Positions 37,689 through 50,084 of a DNA stretch of 64,000 bases are shown piece by piece. Position numbers and translations under genes: made by a program. Origin of the DNA: Helopsaltes ochotensis (Eukaryota > Chordata > Aves > Passeriformes > Locustellidae); contig VXBM01000010.1 of assembly GCA_013400155.1 (NCBI GenBank), positions 2,354,468 through 2,418,467 of the forward strand, written 5' to 3'. A model generated the notes under the pieces. It saw only the letters and a program-made list of their open reading frames with translations. It was not told the origin of the DNA and did not search any database. The first letter of the stretch is position 1; each line of letters opens with the position of its first letter.

Positions 37689-40600
37689 TATACTTCAGTA
37701 TATATTTTGACCATTTTTTGCTATATCACAACACATTCTATAATGCCTCTTGTGAACTCTAGCCATTACAAGCTGATAACTGAGTTATCAAACTTGATAC
37801 ATAGAAGTCCTTGTTGTATTTTCATGTCTCTTTCATTTCATATATTTCACATCTCTTTCAATACATCATAAAATAAATGTCCAAATAACTAGCACAAAAT
37901 CAAAGGCATGAGGAATGAAATAAACTCATGACAGAGGACTGTGACCAACGGTAACTCAACAAAAGGAGTGACAAGAAGAATGAAGACCGGAGTGGGAGTT
38001 AAAGGCAAAGCTCTAGGATAATTCTCCCACTGTATTATTTCCATATAGAACTCCACTGCAATTCAATCTCAGATTACTTTTTGCAGGCAACAGTACACAC
38101 ATGAACACATGTGGACAAAACAACAAAGTCTTAGAAGCAGTTTAGAGAACCAAGAAGTTAGTCTCAGAAGCTTTCAGGAGTTAAGAAAGATAGGTTTTTT
38201 TCAACTCCAGCTGACTCATACAGGTTTAGACCAAAGGAGCAGGGTGATGAAACACTGTATGAAAACCTAGTGAAGCCTTCTAGATAAGAAAAGCAACATT
38301 TAGAAGGGGAATAAAAGCTACAACCAAAACCCAGGATGGCCTTAATCTAAACACTTGCTCCAAAGAAATCCAGAGGAAACCTGGCAGAAGCCTTGAAAGA
38401 CAGATCTCAAAGTAGCTCACACCTGTCCATGGGAAAGATCTGACAAGAACTATTTGCAGTCATGGGCAAGAGTCCTCAGATGCCATACAGCATGACCTGG
38501 GAACAAACTGCACCATCCAGAAAGTTAATAAAGGTATTTTAGTACACATTAAGACTTTTTTTTTTAAGTTGTATTTTAGGTATAGCATTTTTGTCCTACA
38601 AATTTTATGTCTGAGACTGAGCTACTCTCTAAGCATTCAGTATTTGGCTGCAGTCAAGGCTGAGAGTTGAGCTGAATACCCTCCTTTCAGTCTCAGTGAA
38701 AAAGGAACATTAGGTCTTTGACACAACAGCTGAAAAAGCAGGGAAAAAAAACCAGCAAAAAAATGCTGCGCCTGTGATTCCAGGAGGGAGTTGCGTGGGG
38801 TTTTTTGGGTGTTGTTTTTTGAATTTTAAGGGGCGTTTTTTTAGTACACTACTTGCTAGACAGGCAGACTTGAAAACATCAGCAAAATAGCTGCTTGTTG
38901 CACTTTGTTTCAACTCTACTCAAGCAAACGAGCTCTGTTTACATGTTTAGTGTAAATAAACAGCACTGCACATATACACACAAACTCACAACCTTCAAAT
39001 CATATATTTCTCTTCCTGAGAATAACAACTTGGCAAAGTCCCAAGAATGAGCTACCTCCTGGGCTCTGAGACTAGAAATAATACATGCCAGGTTTTCTGA
39101 ATACTGATGTCAGATAGCCAGATATTGACTAAGCGACAAGCACAGACGCCAGTTCAGCAGAGTAAGTAGCATTGCTTGGTTTTGGTCATGCCTGAACTTT
39201 GCCTTCATTAGATGTATGAGTTTGATACATCCAGCAGTGTAAGTCTGAAGCACAGAGTACATATCTAACACATGGTAAGAATATACATCACTCTTCCTTT
39301 CCAGAAATATATGTCTAAAAACTAAATAGGAGTTACGTAGTAGACAAAACTGTAATATCAAACTTCCAGGAGACTGAAAAGTAGTAGCAAAGCATTTGTA
39401 TATTTAATATCCTCAGCTAATTTCTATCTTTTGGATGCCTATATCAGATGGCCAAAAATCCAAACAGACCTAGATCTAGTTTTGACATGTGCTACTAGGT
39501 CCCTGGGAGACCAGTGTTAGGTAATCTGATTAAATGCTAACCATAATAGAAACAGATCCAGCAAGGATCAGAAGCAAAACAACAGGTCAACCTGAACAAC
39601 CTCAACAGCAAAAATGGAGCATGTGAATCAGCTACTCCTACAACCATCAATTAGATCATATTCCCCCAGTGCGAAACCTACCAAGATGAGTCAAAACTCT
39701 TTCCAAAAAACACCTTGAAAACTAAAGGTTATTGCCTTAAGGGGTATGGGACTTACCATGGGTTGCAGGGAAAAAAAACCGTTTTGGATTGTGTAAAACT
39801 TACCACAGTACTGTGAGAATAAGCAAGATGCTATGAAATGTTATGGGGAAGGCAATTAGATGGAGGAAGAGGAAGACTGTTATAGAAGTGGGCAAGGGAG
39901 AAATAAGTAAGGGAAAATGGCAAGGAAAAAGGATAGATGGGGTGGGTCCAGAACAAATGATCGTCTGGTCCGTGCACTTGCCTGACTAAGCCCTGCCATT
40001 GATCATGCAGTCCATCCTATATTGTCATTAAACCCTATACCTGTCTTCTTTGTGGATGCACTTTCTATTTTGCATGTGTACATATGAACTCCAGCCTATT
40101 TCAAGTCAGACTGGCCAGCAAGTAAATAAGGTCCAAGTGCCAGCAATTGGAGTGAGAACATGAATCTTGAGGGCTCACGTGTTTAGGGGCTAGAAACTAC
40201 TCAGAGCATCTAAAATTGGCTGGGAAAGCACACAGAGCTTTGTGTGTGAGGTTCTATGAAAATTGCACCAGTGGACTTCCATCGTGAGGCATGGGAAAGG
40301 AGGAAAAGGATGGGGCCGTCCACGCAGCTCCTGCCCCAATGCTCTGTGTGTACATTCACGTGGGTGCCAACAAAAGCCCCGGTCTAGCCTCTGCTGCCCT
40401 GCGTGGCCAGCTGTGCATGCACTTTCCATACGTGAGCGTGTGCACGCACACACACCTATGGGGGATCCTCGCTGGCTGGCCCTCGGGACACAGCAGGCCC
40501 GCACTTACCTCTTTAGCTACGACAGGAGATGGTGCCCCTGGGACACAGAGCCCTCCACGCTTGGCTACCCCTAACAGCTGGCATGGCTAAAAGGACACGT

Positions 40601-41957
40601 ACCTTTAGCAAGTTTCTTAGCAAAGCTATCAGTGACACTTGGGAGGTGAAGTGTCTAAATCTGCCTTAGATTTGAGTTTGGGGTAGGCTTTAAGACTTTT
40701 AGTTGCAGACTGTTTGAGCTGTCCTGGCATCTGTTGGAACACACTCCATGCAGTTTTGCTAAGGCATTTTTTAAAGCACTGAGTATTTAAATGATAGTAA
40801 AAAAATGTACTGGCATTCTCAGACACTGTCCTGCTTCAGCTGGATGACTTCTGGTTCTTTTAATAGCCCTTGAAATTCCTATGTGCTAAACACATTTGAA
40901 AAGAATCTTGACCAGTTCTTTCCTGTATGTTTTCTTTCCAAGTCAGGACTCATTTAACAGAAAAGTAACATACATAAAGCAGACATACAGGTGAAACAAA
41001 GTACATAAAAATTAAACTACAGGAACATATTCGATAAGATAGCCTGGGAGAAACCTGTGAAGAGACTTCCATAGAGAACAACACCACTCTTAAATATTAA
41101 TGGTCTACACTAAAAAACGATGTATTCACTGGCAGCATACTGCAGTTGGGGTGCCCGAAGAATAGCGTCTAAGCTAATTCATTGTGTCAGTAATTCACTC
41201 ACAAATATCAAGAGTTCTTGAGAGAAAGTGGAAGAGTTTTTCCTTGATCACCAATAATTTCTTTGTAAGTTCATTCTTTTACTTTGGTTGTGGAACATAA
41301 GCATTCTGAGAATGGCTGTATCCTCTCTCTTTGGCTTTCTAGACTAATACTCTGAAACATTAATTACCTGGAAAGGAGCCAAGTGAGATTTCCAACTAAG
41401 TCCATGAAGACTGTTTGTACTCTTATTTATAACAGAATGAAAGGTTTTAATTGATAAAAATGTACTTCAGAATCACTATGGTTGATGATCTTTTTCATAC
41501 CTTAGGGAAGTCTTGGTCCAAAGCCGTATTAGTCTTCTTGGAAGCTGGCACTTCTCACAGCTAAGACACCAAGCAGCAGTGGAAATTCCTGATTGTTGTC
41601 ACATACGCAACAGGAGCTGTCAGAAGGGCTTTACACTGTCACACAGGGGATGACAAAGCAGGACTCAGAGGAAACCACGACATGTGGTCTCCTAAGGGTA
41701 AGGCAAACCTTTTATAGAAGGATTCATAAGGAGCAGAGCTAACTCCAAACATCTTCCATTCTAGTTCATGGCATGAAATAAACAAGAGGTAGGTAGTGTC
41801 TGGTATGTGGGCATAGCAGGAAACAATGCTTCTGTGGACAGTGGCTGCAGCAGCTGAAGACAATGAGAATCCATAGGTCCTCATGCTGGGCACAGGATAA
41901 CAGAAGAGCTGTCCACTGAAACCCACAGAAATTTCAAAAAACCTTTCCATCTCCACC

Positions 41958-41978
41958 AAAAAAAAAAAAAAAAAAAAA
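41958..41978 (+). repeat. A tract (21 A)
   Basis: A pure run of 21 A follows CATCTCCACC. It could be a retrocopy tail, but I recognise no source sequence upstream and no clear target-site duplication. Confidence 0.85.
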
Positions 41979-44900
41979 TCATTGCTGGATATTCTGATAC
42001 AGCAGTTCCAAGAAAAAACAATGCTGTTTCTTTATAGTCATACTAATGACAAAAATAATACTCCCAGTTTCTGCCAGAACTAGTAGAAGTTAAGCCTTGA
42101 CAACTCAGGACAGAAATGTTTAATAGGAAGTTTCTACTTCAATAATATGATCTTCTTTGCCCCCCAGAAGAGAGACACACCATCACCATGCACGGTACTA
42201 CTGAGCAACAGAAGAAAGTCTGTGATCATCCCAGTAGGTTTGTGGCATAGGAAGTTATTTCATGAAAACAAGGCACTGAGTTCTTAAAAGGTTTCATGTT
42301 ACACCAATGACATTTCACCAAATAAAAAGTAGGTTCAAGAAGTTCTCCTTTCCATGGAATTAGACTGCTCCAAGTTTGGGGAAAAGAAATTTGAAGATTA
42401 ACCAGCCCAACACTACAAACGTTTCACAAGTCTCAAGAGAAGAAAATACAGTGTTTTAGTAAGCTAGGGTATCATCACTTAATGGCCATTTGTTATATTA
42501 GCAGATATCAAGACAAAATTAGGACACTTTTATTAATACAGAGAGGTCATTTAAAGTGCCTTTATTAAACACAACAGTCAAAACGTCATACAAATAGAAA
42601 TCTACATGAGTTATGGTTCTGGTTTTGAACATTGTCCAGTCAGGAAAGAGAAGCAATTAACCAGCCTGACTGACCTAAAGCTATAACCAGATAAGGAAAG
42701 CTGTATAGATAAATTTGGTGAAGAACATAGGCAGAGCTTGGAGCTGCACACATTTCTTTGGCAATTGAAGCTTTAAAAAGAGAGAAAGAGCATGAAGAAG
42801 AAGAAAAGGAATTCACAGTTCACTACACATCTAGTCACAATTATCAGCATGAGTTTGGCAGGCATCCTACCTGAGATAAATTTCTGATCTGCTTTTAAGG
42901 TAACAGAGACTGTTTAGATTTTGTCAGAGATCACTCAAGACTAAAGGTGAGTTTTAAAGAAAATACAGAAGCACCTAAGGCAGATACTGGTCCAGAAGCA
43001 TAAAATTTCTCAATATATAACTAGTAAAAGACCTGGTCACAACACCCTTTGGACAGCAAAGGTATTTTTTCAGTACACTGGAAAGTTTAGATGTCCTCCA
43101 AACTGTACAGTAGGATTCACACCAAGTCAAAAAGCTGAGAGATGGTACAATTGCCTCATAATATGCTTGTAACACAAAATATGCAACAAAATTGAATGCT
43201 TAAATTTGCATGCATTTGCTTAATATGTTCCTAGCATCCCTTAGAAACTACATCAATTGCAGATCAATGAAAATACATGTATCACAACACAGTAAATTCA
43301 CTGAATTACATGAATGTCTAAACATTTTATTATTGATAAGTATATAATATGAAAATGCATATAGTATGAAGACGCAGAAAACCACAAATTCGTTTATCCT
43401 GTAATACGCTACAGCAACAACAGAAATACAAACTTTGGACATAGGTACACATCCTTTTACACAATCTATCAGGTAACATTCCTTTACCCAGGGGCTGGAG
43501 GAGACATTTTAGTGAAGGCATGACCAATACAGTGATTAGTCAAAATGTTTCGTCATGAAACAGACTAAATTTGTAATACAAAAGGTTTAGCTTACAATGA
43601 TCCATTACTTTTTTCCCAGACATTTTTCCACTGGGATAGAACTGGAATACCTCAGAAAGTATATTATGCAAGTCTTTGTTTTCAAATTTTTTGCATATAT
43701 TTTTTTTAGCCATTAAATAACAGTGCAAATCACCACTGGATTGCTTGAGTTAGTTTCCAGTGAACAGTTCTCATACAGGAAAACCTCATACAACACCCCA
43801 GAACTTTCCATCTCTCCCTTTCACAAAATTCTCTCATTTTAGTTCCAACACGAACTGACAAAATCTAAGATTTTAGTTTTCAGAAGGTATATTAGAAATT
43901 TCCCTCTAATAAATATCTCACAAATAAGTGCATGATGAAAAGTTGTTAATCATTTTAAAAAAATTAAAGAAAAAAATTAAATAGTGCACAGGCCTACTAA
44001 TAATAAAGTATCAAAGTACATAATTTTTTTACCTATAGCAGAAATTCCAGACAGACACAGAAATAATCTCAGTCTATCCCTGAAAACCAAAACACACTTA
44101 AAATTCTCAATCTTTTTAAAGCCTACTGATAAACTGATAGAGGCACTACCAACTCTAAAAAAAAAGTACGGTGTCCCCTAAAAATATCACCTCAAGTGAA
44201 AGCCATGCTCCACAAGTGGCTGCTTCTATATAAGCTACTGCCATTTTCTCCTACACAAGGACAATGGCATGTTGCAACATTCCTTGCCTCCACATCCCTT
44301 TCATATTTCACTTAAAAGCCTTACATGCTAAAACATGTGAGACTGTGAAACTTTTAATATGAAAATCATACAAAACATAGGATTTATTTTGGTCCAGAAC
44401 TGGTAATCTAAAATTAAGCACCTAGTCTAAGACAGCTACACAGGTACACTGTCACCCAATGGAGTCAGTCAGTGGTGGAATAAAGTGCCTCCCTGGACAA
44501 ATAAGCTTAGAGCCCACACTAAGATCGGATGATTTTCTTTCTGCTTCTGAGATAAAAAACAACAAATAGAACGAGCTTGTAATTTTGGGGAAAAACAGGG
44601 GGGCAAGGGGGAAATGTATATCTGTCCCTGTTACCATATATTAAACAAAACAGAGAAGTTACAGTTCTGTGATCACTAAAACCAGATTTAAACTGCCCTG
44701 AAATGGGAGATGTGCAGTATTTCTTTTATCCTACAAAAAAGGACCAGTCAAGCAGAAAGAGAGCTAACAAAAATACAGTATTTTGAAAACGTGTTTAAAA
44801 GTTACTGGAACTGATTAAATAGTTGCCTTATTCTGACAACTGTTTTTTTTTTCCCAGTGTTAGTTACATAAATAATGGAATAATTATCTTATAATGCCCT

Positions 44901-47900
44901 ATTATCTAACAATTATTCCAAACCATTTATCTGACACACAGCAATATCAGCTTATACTTCATGTTATTAGCTGATGGTTCTACTTTTAAACATCATTTCT
45001 ATATTTATTACAAGTTACATTTCTACCTCAGAAATAGTGCATCCACAACTACATTAACAGAAATACACACACACAAAAACAGAATAAAAAAAATCTCTGA
45101 TGTTCCAAAACCCGAAGGTATCTTTCAACATGATAACTTAACTTGTTTCACAATGCCTCCTCTAACAACTAACACTAGGTCTCTTAGAAAAGGAAGCAGA
45201 CAGTACTCAGCCTCCATCTTTTTGCTTGCTTCTCATTATTCCAGATTTCTTCCTCCTTTACTTTAGCCCTGAATGCCTCCTTGGTAAAAGCAATTGAGAA
45301 ATACATTAATTTGCTCTTCAAAAATAAATTACTAATGTAGAGGGGTATTACATACCCAATGCTCAAAAAAAAGAGAAAAACCCAAAAAAAGCCAAACCAA
45401 AGTCACCATTATTCCTTGAAACTTGCCTGCACCACCTGACATCAAATACTTCTACACACTGATTAACACAAACGTGTCATTTGAAAGTATCTTCCCTTAA
45501 CTGCTATTTATGTAACCCCTCAAAACCATGAAAATGGAATTACATACACACCAGCTACCTACTTTATGGCTGTTCACGAGTGGCTGGTATTAATTTTTTA
45601 AAAAAATACTGAAGCAGAAACTCATGTCAAAGAAACATGCATATGCAGCCTTTGTAGAAAGAGGGAAAACGAGCAGGTCAAACCCTTCAGTCTGATCAGC
45701 CTTGCTAATAACCTTTATCAGAAAATGCTCCATGGTCAAACTGCATTGCTGACACAAACTTAGAATCCAAAATCAGAGCTGAAGAAACAACAAGTTCCAT
45801 GTCCTAAAATGTGAAACCGAAAACTGCTACATATATTAGGTTTGAAGCCTTAAGAGTATCAAGTCATCCAGGTGAAAGAATTAACTTTCCCCAAAAAGAA
45901 ACAGAAAACTGCCAAGAGCTCCACACAGGCCCTAAAAAGGGGGGAAAAAAAAATCTGTGCAGGTCAAAGCATTCACTGTACTGTACATGAGAAGAGTGCA
46001 CGACTCATACACCAGAAAGGAAAGTATTTTTACTTTCCTGAAGGGCTCCTGAAAGACCATCCCTCCTCCATCTGGGTGCTGCTACTGGCTTCCTCAGGAC
46101 ACTTGCAAGACTTGGAGCGGTAACCTCTCGCAAGCCCCAGGGAAACACAAAGAATACAGGGGTACACGGTACCAGGTGAGTGTCACGTCGTAAGCGTGCC
46201 GTAGGAAAACATATCCATGGTCTCGTTAAGGCTCAGACATCCAAACAAATCAATTCAGCAACAGCAGCTGCAGCGGGTTACCCGATCCACCGCCCAGTCC
46301 ACGTGCACACACACATCCGCAGTTACCTGGGCTACCTTATCAACAAGGAACCAGGACTTTGGCCCACAGCAGCATTAACTACTCAGAAATTTAGGACACA
46401 GAGATGCTGTCTGTGTCTGTTAATGAAATATCCTACAGCACGCCAAAACACAGGTATCTTAATCTCATCACCTCAATTCTGCAACTTCAGTATTTCTAGG
46501 GAGAAGGTAAAGGGAAAGGAACAATCAATCCATGAAAAAATCTCAGGCTTGTATTAATTTACCTTTCAAAGCTGCCAATGTCTTCAAACATCTCAGAGGT
46601 GCCTCAAAAAAAGGTTCAACTTTCTTGCTACTGTCTCCTGAAAAGTTCTTAAAATCATAACAACCAACTATCCTAAGAGAACACTGCAGGATTTCTAAAA
46701 TGGTGAGCCTCCATAACAGCCAAGCCATCCATTACATCCTAGCTTTCTTCTCATCACTAAGATGTCACAGCATGTTGAACTTGCCAAATGAGCAGGAAAA
46801 CCTACAAACACTAAACTGTCTTGTAAAAAACAAAGACCAACCAAAGAAGGAGGCAAATAATGGGCTTCTCTCTCATTCCTTCTCTATTCCTATTTCATCA
46901 GTCTCTGTAAATGCACAGAGCACCTCCTCTCCCCTCCCCTCTGGCTATGCAAGCACTGTCTAGCAGCCTCTGCTAGCATGGAAAACAAGAAACAAGCCAC
47001 GGACCCTTTCATATCTTCCACGCAGCATGCCCACATGGAGAACTCAAGCTTCACAAGAAGTCCAACCACTAGGAGCAAGGATGAAAACCGGCAATAAATA
47101 AGTAAATATGCAATAATTAATTCCCTTTCTGTGTTTTTCAAGAACATACATATTCATATCTGTATGGCATAAACACACATTGCTATTTTTCCACAGAGCA
47201 GATTAGGCCACTTTAACAGTTCAGACACTCAATATTATAATTATTTCTTTTTTAAAAAGCCTATATATTAATTTTCAAAGAGCCTTGAAAGGAACTGACA
47301 GCTAATAGGATAGACAGCACTGTTTCATAACAGCTTGTAAAAAATTCAGTCTATTTTTAGACAGGTGAAAAGAATATGATTATTTAAAAAACAAAAAACC
47401 TCCTATAAAATAACGACGCTTTCATTTATAACTGACCATGCAACTGATATGTCAAACCTATCTCCAGGTGAAGAGTACCATATATTTAAACCCTCAAAAG
47501 AAATCTGTGTGCATATACAACAGCCAAATTTTAATCTTTATTGCATGATAACACATCATGCTGTTAAAAAAAAATCTTACTTTTTAACGAATGATATTCA
47601 AATGTATCTCAGACAAATGCATCTTTTTCTAACTGTGTGTTATGATCCTTTAAAAGGACCTCTTCATCTAGGACTACCATTAGTTCAACCATGAGCATGT
47701 TCTGCTCAAAACCAGACTGATCAGATGTCGGGTGCTGCATAACATTCATTTTGATAAAATAAATATCTGTATTATATATCAAATTCCCACACAGCAATGC
47801 CAACAGAAGTCTTTCCAAAAATTGAGTTAACACCTGTTTCCTTTACTATTTTCACTCCATCATTCTCCCCGTTACCACCACCATTTTATGAGTCTTGTAT

Positions 47901-49234
47901 ATAAAAATTTTAGGCATAAGAGTGGGATAAAGGTTAACAAATAAACATTTGCATTTTCTGTCCTCATTCTTAATTTTGAATACGTAAATACTAAAATTTC
48001 TCTCAAAGCTCTTATATTTCTCCATTTTGGAAAGGTGACTTAACATCCCATTCCCCCCCACCATTTTCTGTATCTCTCATTGCTGGTATTTTGTTATAAC
48101 TACAGCTGGTGAAAGACAATTCAGTTTGCTTCTACATATCATACATAAATATACTTATAAATCAAATTAAATTGCTCATTTTGGTTTTTCAAACCACCCA
48201 TGCCACACGACACTCATTAATTTTAGAAGATGTCTTTTAGCCTGTTTCCTTAAGATAGCATCCAATGCCTTATCATGTCTCTCTATGCTGAGCCATTCAA
48301 TAAAATAAACTTCAGATCATCATTTCAGCCTAACACAGTTTGAGAGCTTAAAATTAATAGTATTTTTTTTGACAACGTCCAATATTAAAATGGTGAAACA
48401 GAACATTCAGAGGGTCTTTTGCATACAGCCAAAATGTTTACTGTAAATAATGGGGGGGAAATGGTCTTATGTTTCTCTAGACTGAAGCAGTTTCAAAAAT
48501 AAAAATGCCCTAAAATGCAGTTGCAAGCAAAACAGAAGTGAGGAGGGCTGGTTTATTAAAATCAACAAAAAAATCACCAGGAGGCTATTTCACGCCAGAA
48601 GACTTAAATGTACATTTAGTACCTTTAAGTATTTCTCTAAAAATGAAACAGCTACTTGAAATAACCCTAATCTGACTGACAGATAAAATAATTGCTTTAA
48701 AAACACTTCTGAGTCATTTTGTCCTTACCTGCAGGCATGAACCATTACTGCATGCAGCGACTGCTCCATTTCCTAGCACAGACTTGAACAGGGATCACAT
48801 CTATCTTACAGAATGTGACTAATAGGGGGATTTGCGATTCCTGAGCTACTTTCCAAAGGACACTCCCTTTTCCACATAACAGGGCATGAAACGCTTCGCC
48901 AAGTTCTATTTGCTACCCGTGCGAAGGGGCAGGAGCGCGGGGAGCGGCAGAACGGCGGGGTCCGCGCGATGCCGCCGGCGTGCCAGGCGCGGGCGCGGGG
49001 TCTGCACCAGCCAGCCCAGCCCGCCCCGCCGCGCTCCGCATGCTGCAGCCCGCCGGGCCCCGGGGCGCAGGCTGGCACCCGCAACCCTCGGCAAAAACGC
49101 ACAAAGCTCGACCAGAAGGACAGGCTGGGTGGGCACGGTGCGAGATCCGGCATGCAGCACGCGGACAATGCCAGCAGCCCCGCGGAGGCAGAGGGAGAAG
49201 CTCCGCGTTCATGCGGACGGGGATGCGGCCGTAC

Positions 49235-49272
49235 CTTTCTGGAGAGGACGACTTCTCAGAGTTAACTGACAT
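49235..49272 (-). CDS. SRPK2: SRPK2 first coding exon (alternative N-terminus MSVNSEK...)
   Basis: This exon starts the serine/threonine kinase SRPK2, which phosphorylates RS domains of SR splicing factors in cytoplasm and nucleus. The 38 bases read MSVNSEKSSSPE plus AG, the first two bases of an Arg codon. As I remember it, one human SRPK2 isoform begins almost identically (MSVNSEKSSSSER). The exon ends with AGAAAG followed by the donor GTACGG, and the next coding exon supplies the third base (G), giving R then PEPQQ. The start codon has weak context (C at -3, T at +4), so I chose it by homology; no in-frame stop is visible between it and the assembly gap upstream. The exon sits inside a CpG island. 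The other known SRPK2 N-terminus (RKVLAIQARK type, shared with SRPK1) was not found in the window. Confidence 0.9.
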
Positions 49273-49298
49273 CAGCAGCTCAGTCTTCTGCTTGATTT
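49273..49298 (-). other. SRPK2: SRPK2 5' untranslated segment next to the start codon
   Basis: These 26 bases precede the start codon on the minus strand. They are bounded on the 5' side by a pyrimidine-rich run ending TTTTCTGATTTTTCCAG, which looks like a splice acceptor. If it is used, the first coding exon is 64 bases long and a further non-coding exon lies upstream. If not, the 5' UTR continues into the CpG island and the assembly gap. The frame is open throughout this segment. I cannot decide between the two from sequence alone. Confidence 0.45.
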
Positions 49299-49436
49299 CT
49301 GGAAAAATCAGAAAACGTTCACCACCGACACCGCCTGCCCTCGCCTTCCGGAGGTCTCGCTTCCCTGCGCCCTTTTGTCCGCCGGAGGCCCGGGACGCGG
49401 CGCTGTGCGAGGCCGCCCAGCCGCGCTCGGAGGGCC

Positions 49437-49557
49437 NNNNNNNNNNNNNNNNNNNNNNNNNNNNNNNNNNNNNNNNNNNNNNNNNNNNNNNNNNNNNNNN
49501 NNNNNNNNNNNNNNNNNNNNNNNNNNNNNNNNNNNNNNNNNNNNNNNNNNNNNNNNN
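49437..49557. other. Assembly gap (121 N)
   Basis: This run of 121 unknown bases is flanked on both sides by very GC-rich sequence. It lies within the CpG island, about 165 bases upstream of the SRPK2 start codon, a typical dropout for GC-rich promoter DNA. It may hide the transcription start or a non-coding first exon. Confidence 0.99.
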
Positions 49558-49883
49558 GGTGCTCGCCGCGGGGAAAAACCGCCGAAACAAAGGATTCCCG
49601 GCACGCGTCGTCTTCCCGGGTACCTTCCTAAGAGGTACTGCACACCCGCGAAAGCCTCCAGATCAAAAACCCTGAAAAATATGGCTCTTTGAATCATTTT
49701 TGTCACAAAAAGCGAGGTACTAAATCACTACTTTCACACACGGGTGAGAAACCAGACGTAGAAAACGCTAGGCACACCTGAATTTTGGGTTTTAGTGGTC
49801 TGCCTCTAATGTCCCCCAAATACACTTTGAAATGTAATGTTTCAATTTCCTTTTTCTTTTTTTTTTTAAATACTTAGTAATGC

Positions 49884-50084
49884 ACCCAGAGGGTGGTCAA
49901 GCACTGGAAGAGGCTCCCCAGGCAAGCAGTCACAGCACCAGCCTGACAGAGTTCAAGACGCGTTTGGACAATGCTCTTGGGCAAATGGTGTGACTCTTGG
50001 GAATGGTGCCGTGCATGGCCAGCAGTTGGTCTCGATGATCCCGGTGGGTCCCTTCCAACTCAGCACGTTCTGTGATTCTGTGAT
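49884..50084 (+). mobile_element. CR1 LINE 3' fragment beside the SRPK2 CpG island
   Basis: The fragment starts CACCCAGAGGGTGGTCAAGC, continues GGAAGAGGCTCCCCAGGCAA, and ends GGTGGGTCCCTTCCAACTCA and CGTTCTGTGATTCTGTGA, the CR1 ORF2 tail and 3' end. It is well preserved and about 230 bases upstream of the CpG island edge. Confidence 0.9.

Larger units (their letters stand above)
4615..49234 (-). other. SRPK2: SRPK2 intron between the two coding exons (~44.6 kb)
   Basis: The intron runs from the GTACGG donor at 49234 to the TTTCCAG acceptor ending at 4615. It is mostly AT-rich unique sequence with short non-coding ORFs. Recognisable contents are CR1 fragments, an ancient CR1/L3-like relic, one solo LTR, short A/T and C tracts and several hairpins, all listed separately. 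Stretches between those entries (for example 6.6-11.2, 12.1-16.3, 19.5-30.8, 31.6-34.9 and 37.7-48.8 kb) hold nothing I could assign to a gene or a known repeat family. The length suits the large first introns of vertebrate SRPK2. Confidence 0.9.
48890..49655. promoter_or_regulatory. SRPK2: CpG island around SRPK2 exon 1, probable promoter region
   Basis: GC content and CpG density rise sharply from about 48890 to 49655, against AT-rich flanks. GC-box-like motifs are visible (GGCGGGG near 48954, CCGCCCCGCC at 49021-49030). The first coding exon lies inside, and a 121-base run of N interrupts the island just upstream of it. Islands of this kind usually mark vertebrate promoters, so the SRPK2 transcript with this N-terminus probably starts here, possibly within or beyond the gap. 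No TATA box is evident. If the acceptor-like site at 49299 is real, the true first exon lies further right. Confidence 0.75.

Noticed and set aside
46180..46557. 125-codon plus-strand ORF
   Set aside because: No recognisable family; composition changes midway; kept only as part of a CpG-rich segment worth checking.
48913..49675. Long ORFs on both strands through the CpG island
   Set aside because: They are kept open by the N run and GC richness. Only the short SRPK2 exon inside the minus-strand ORF has homology and splice sites.
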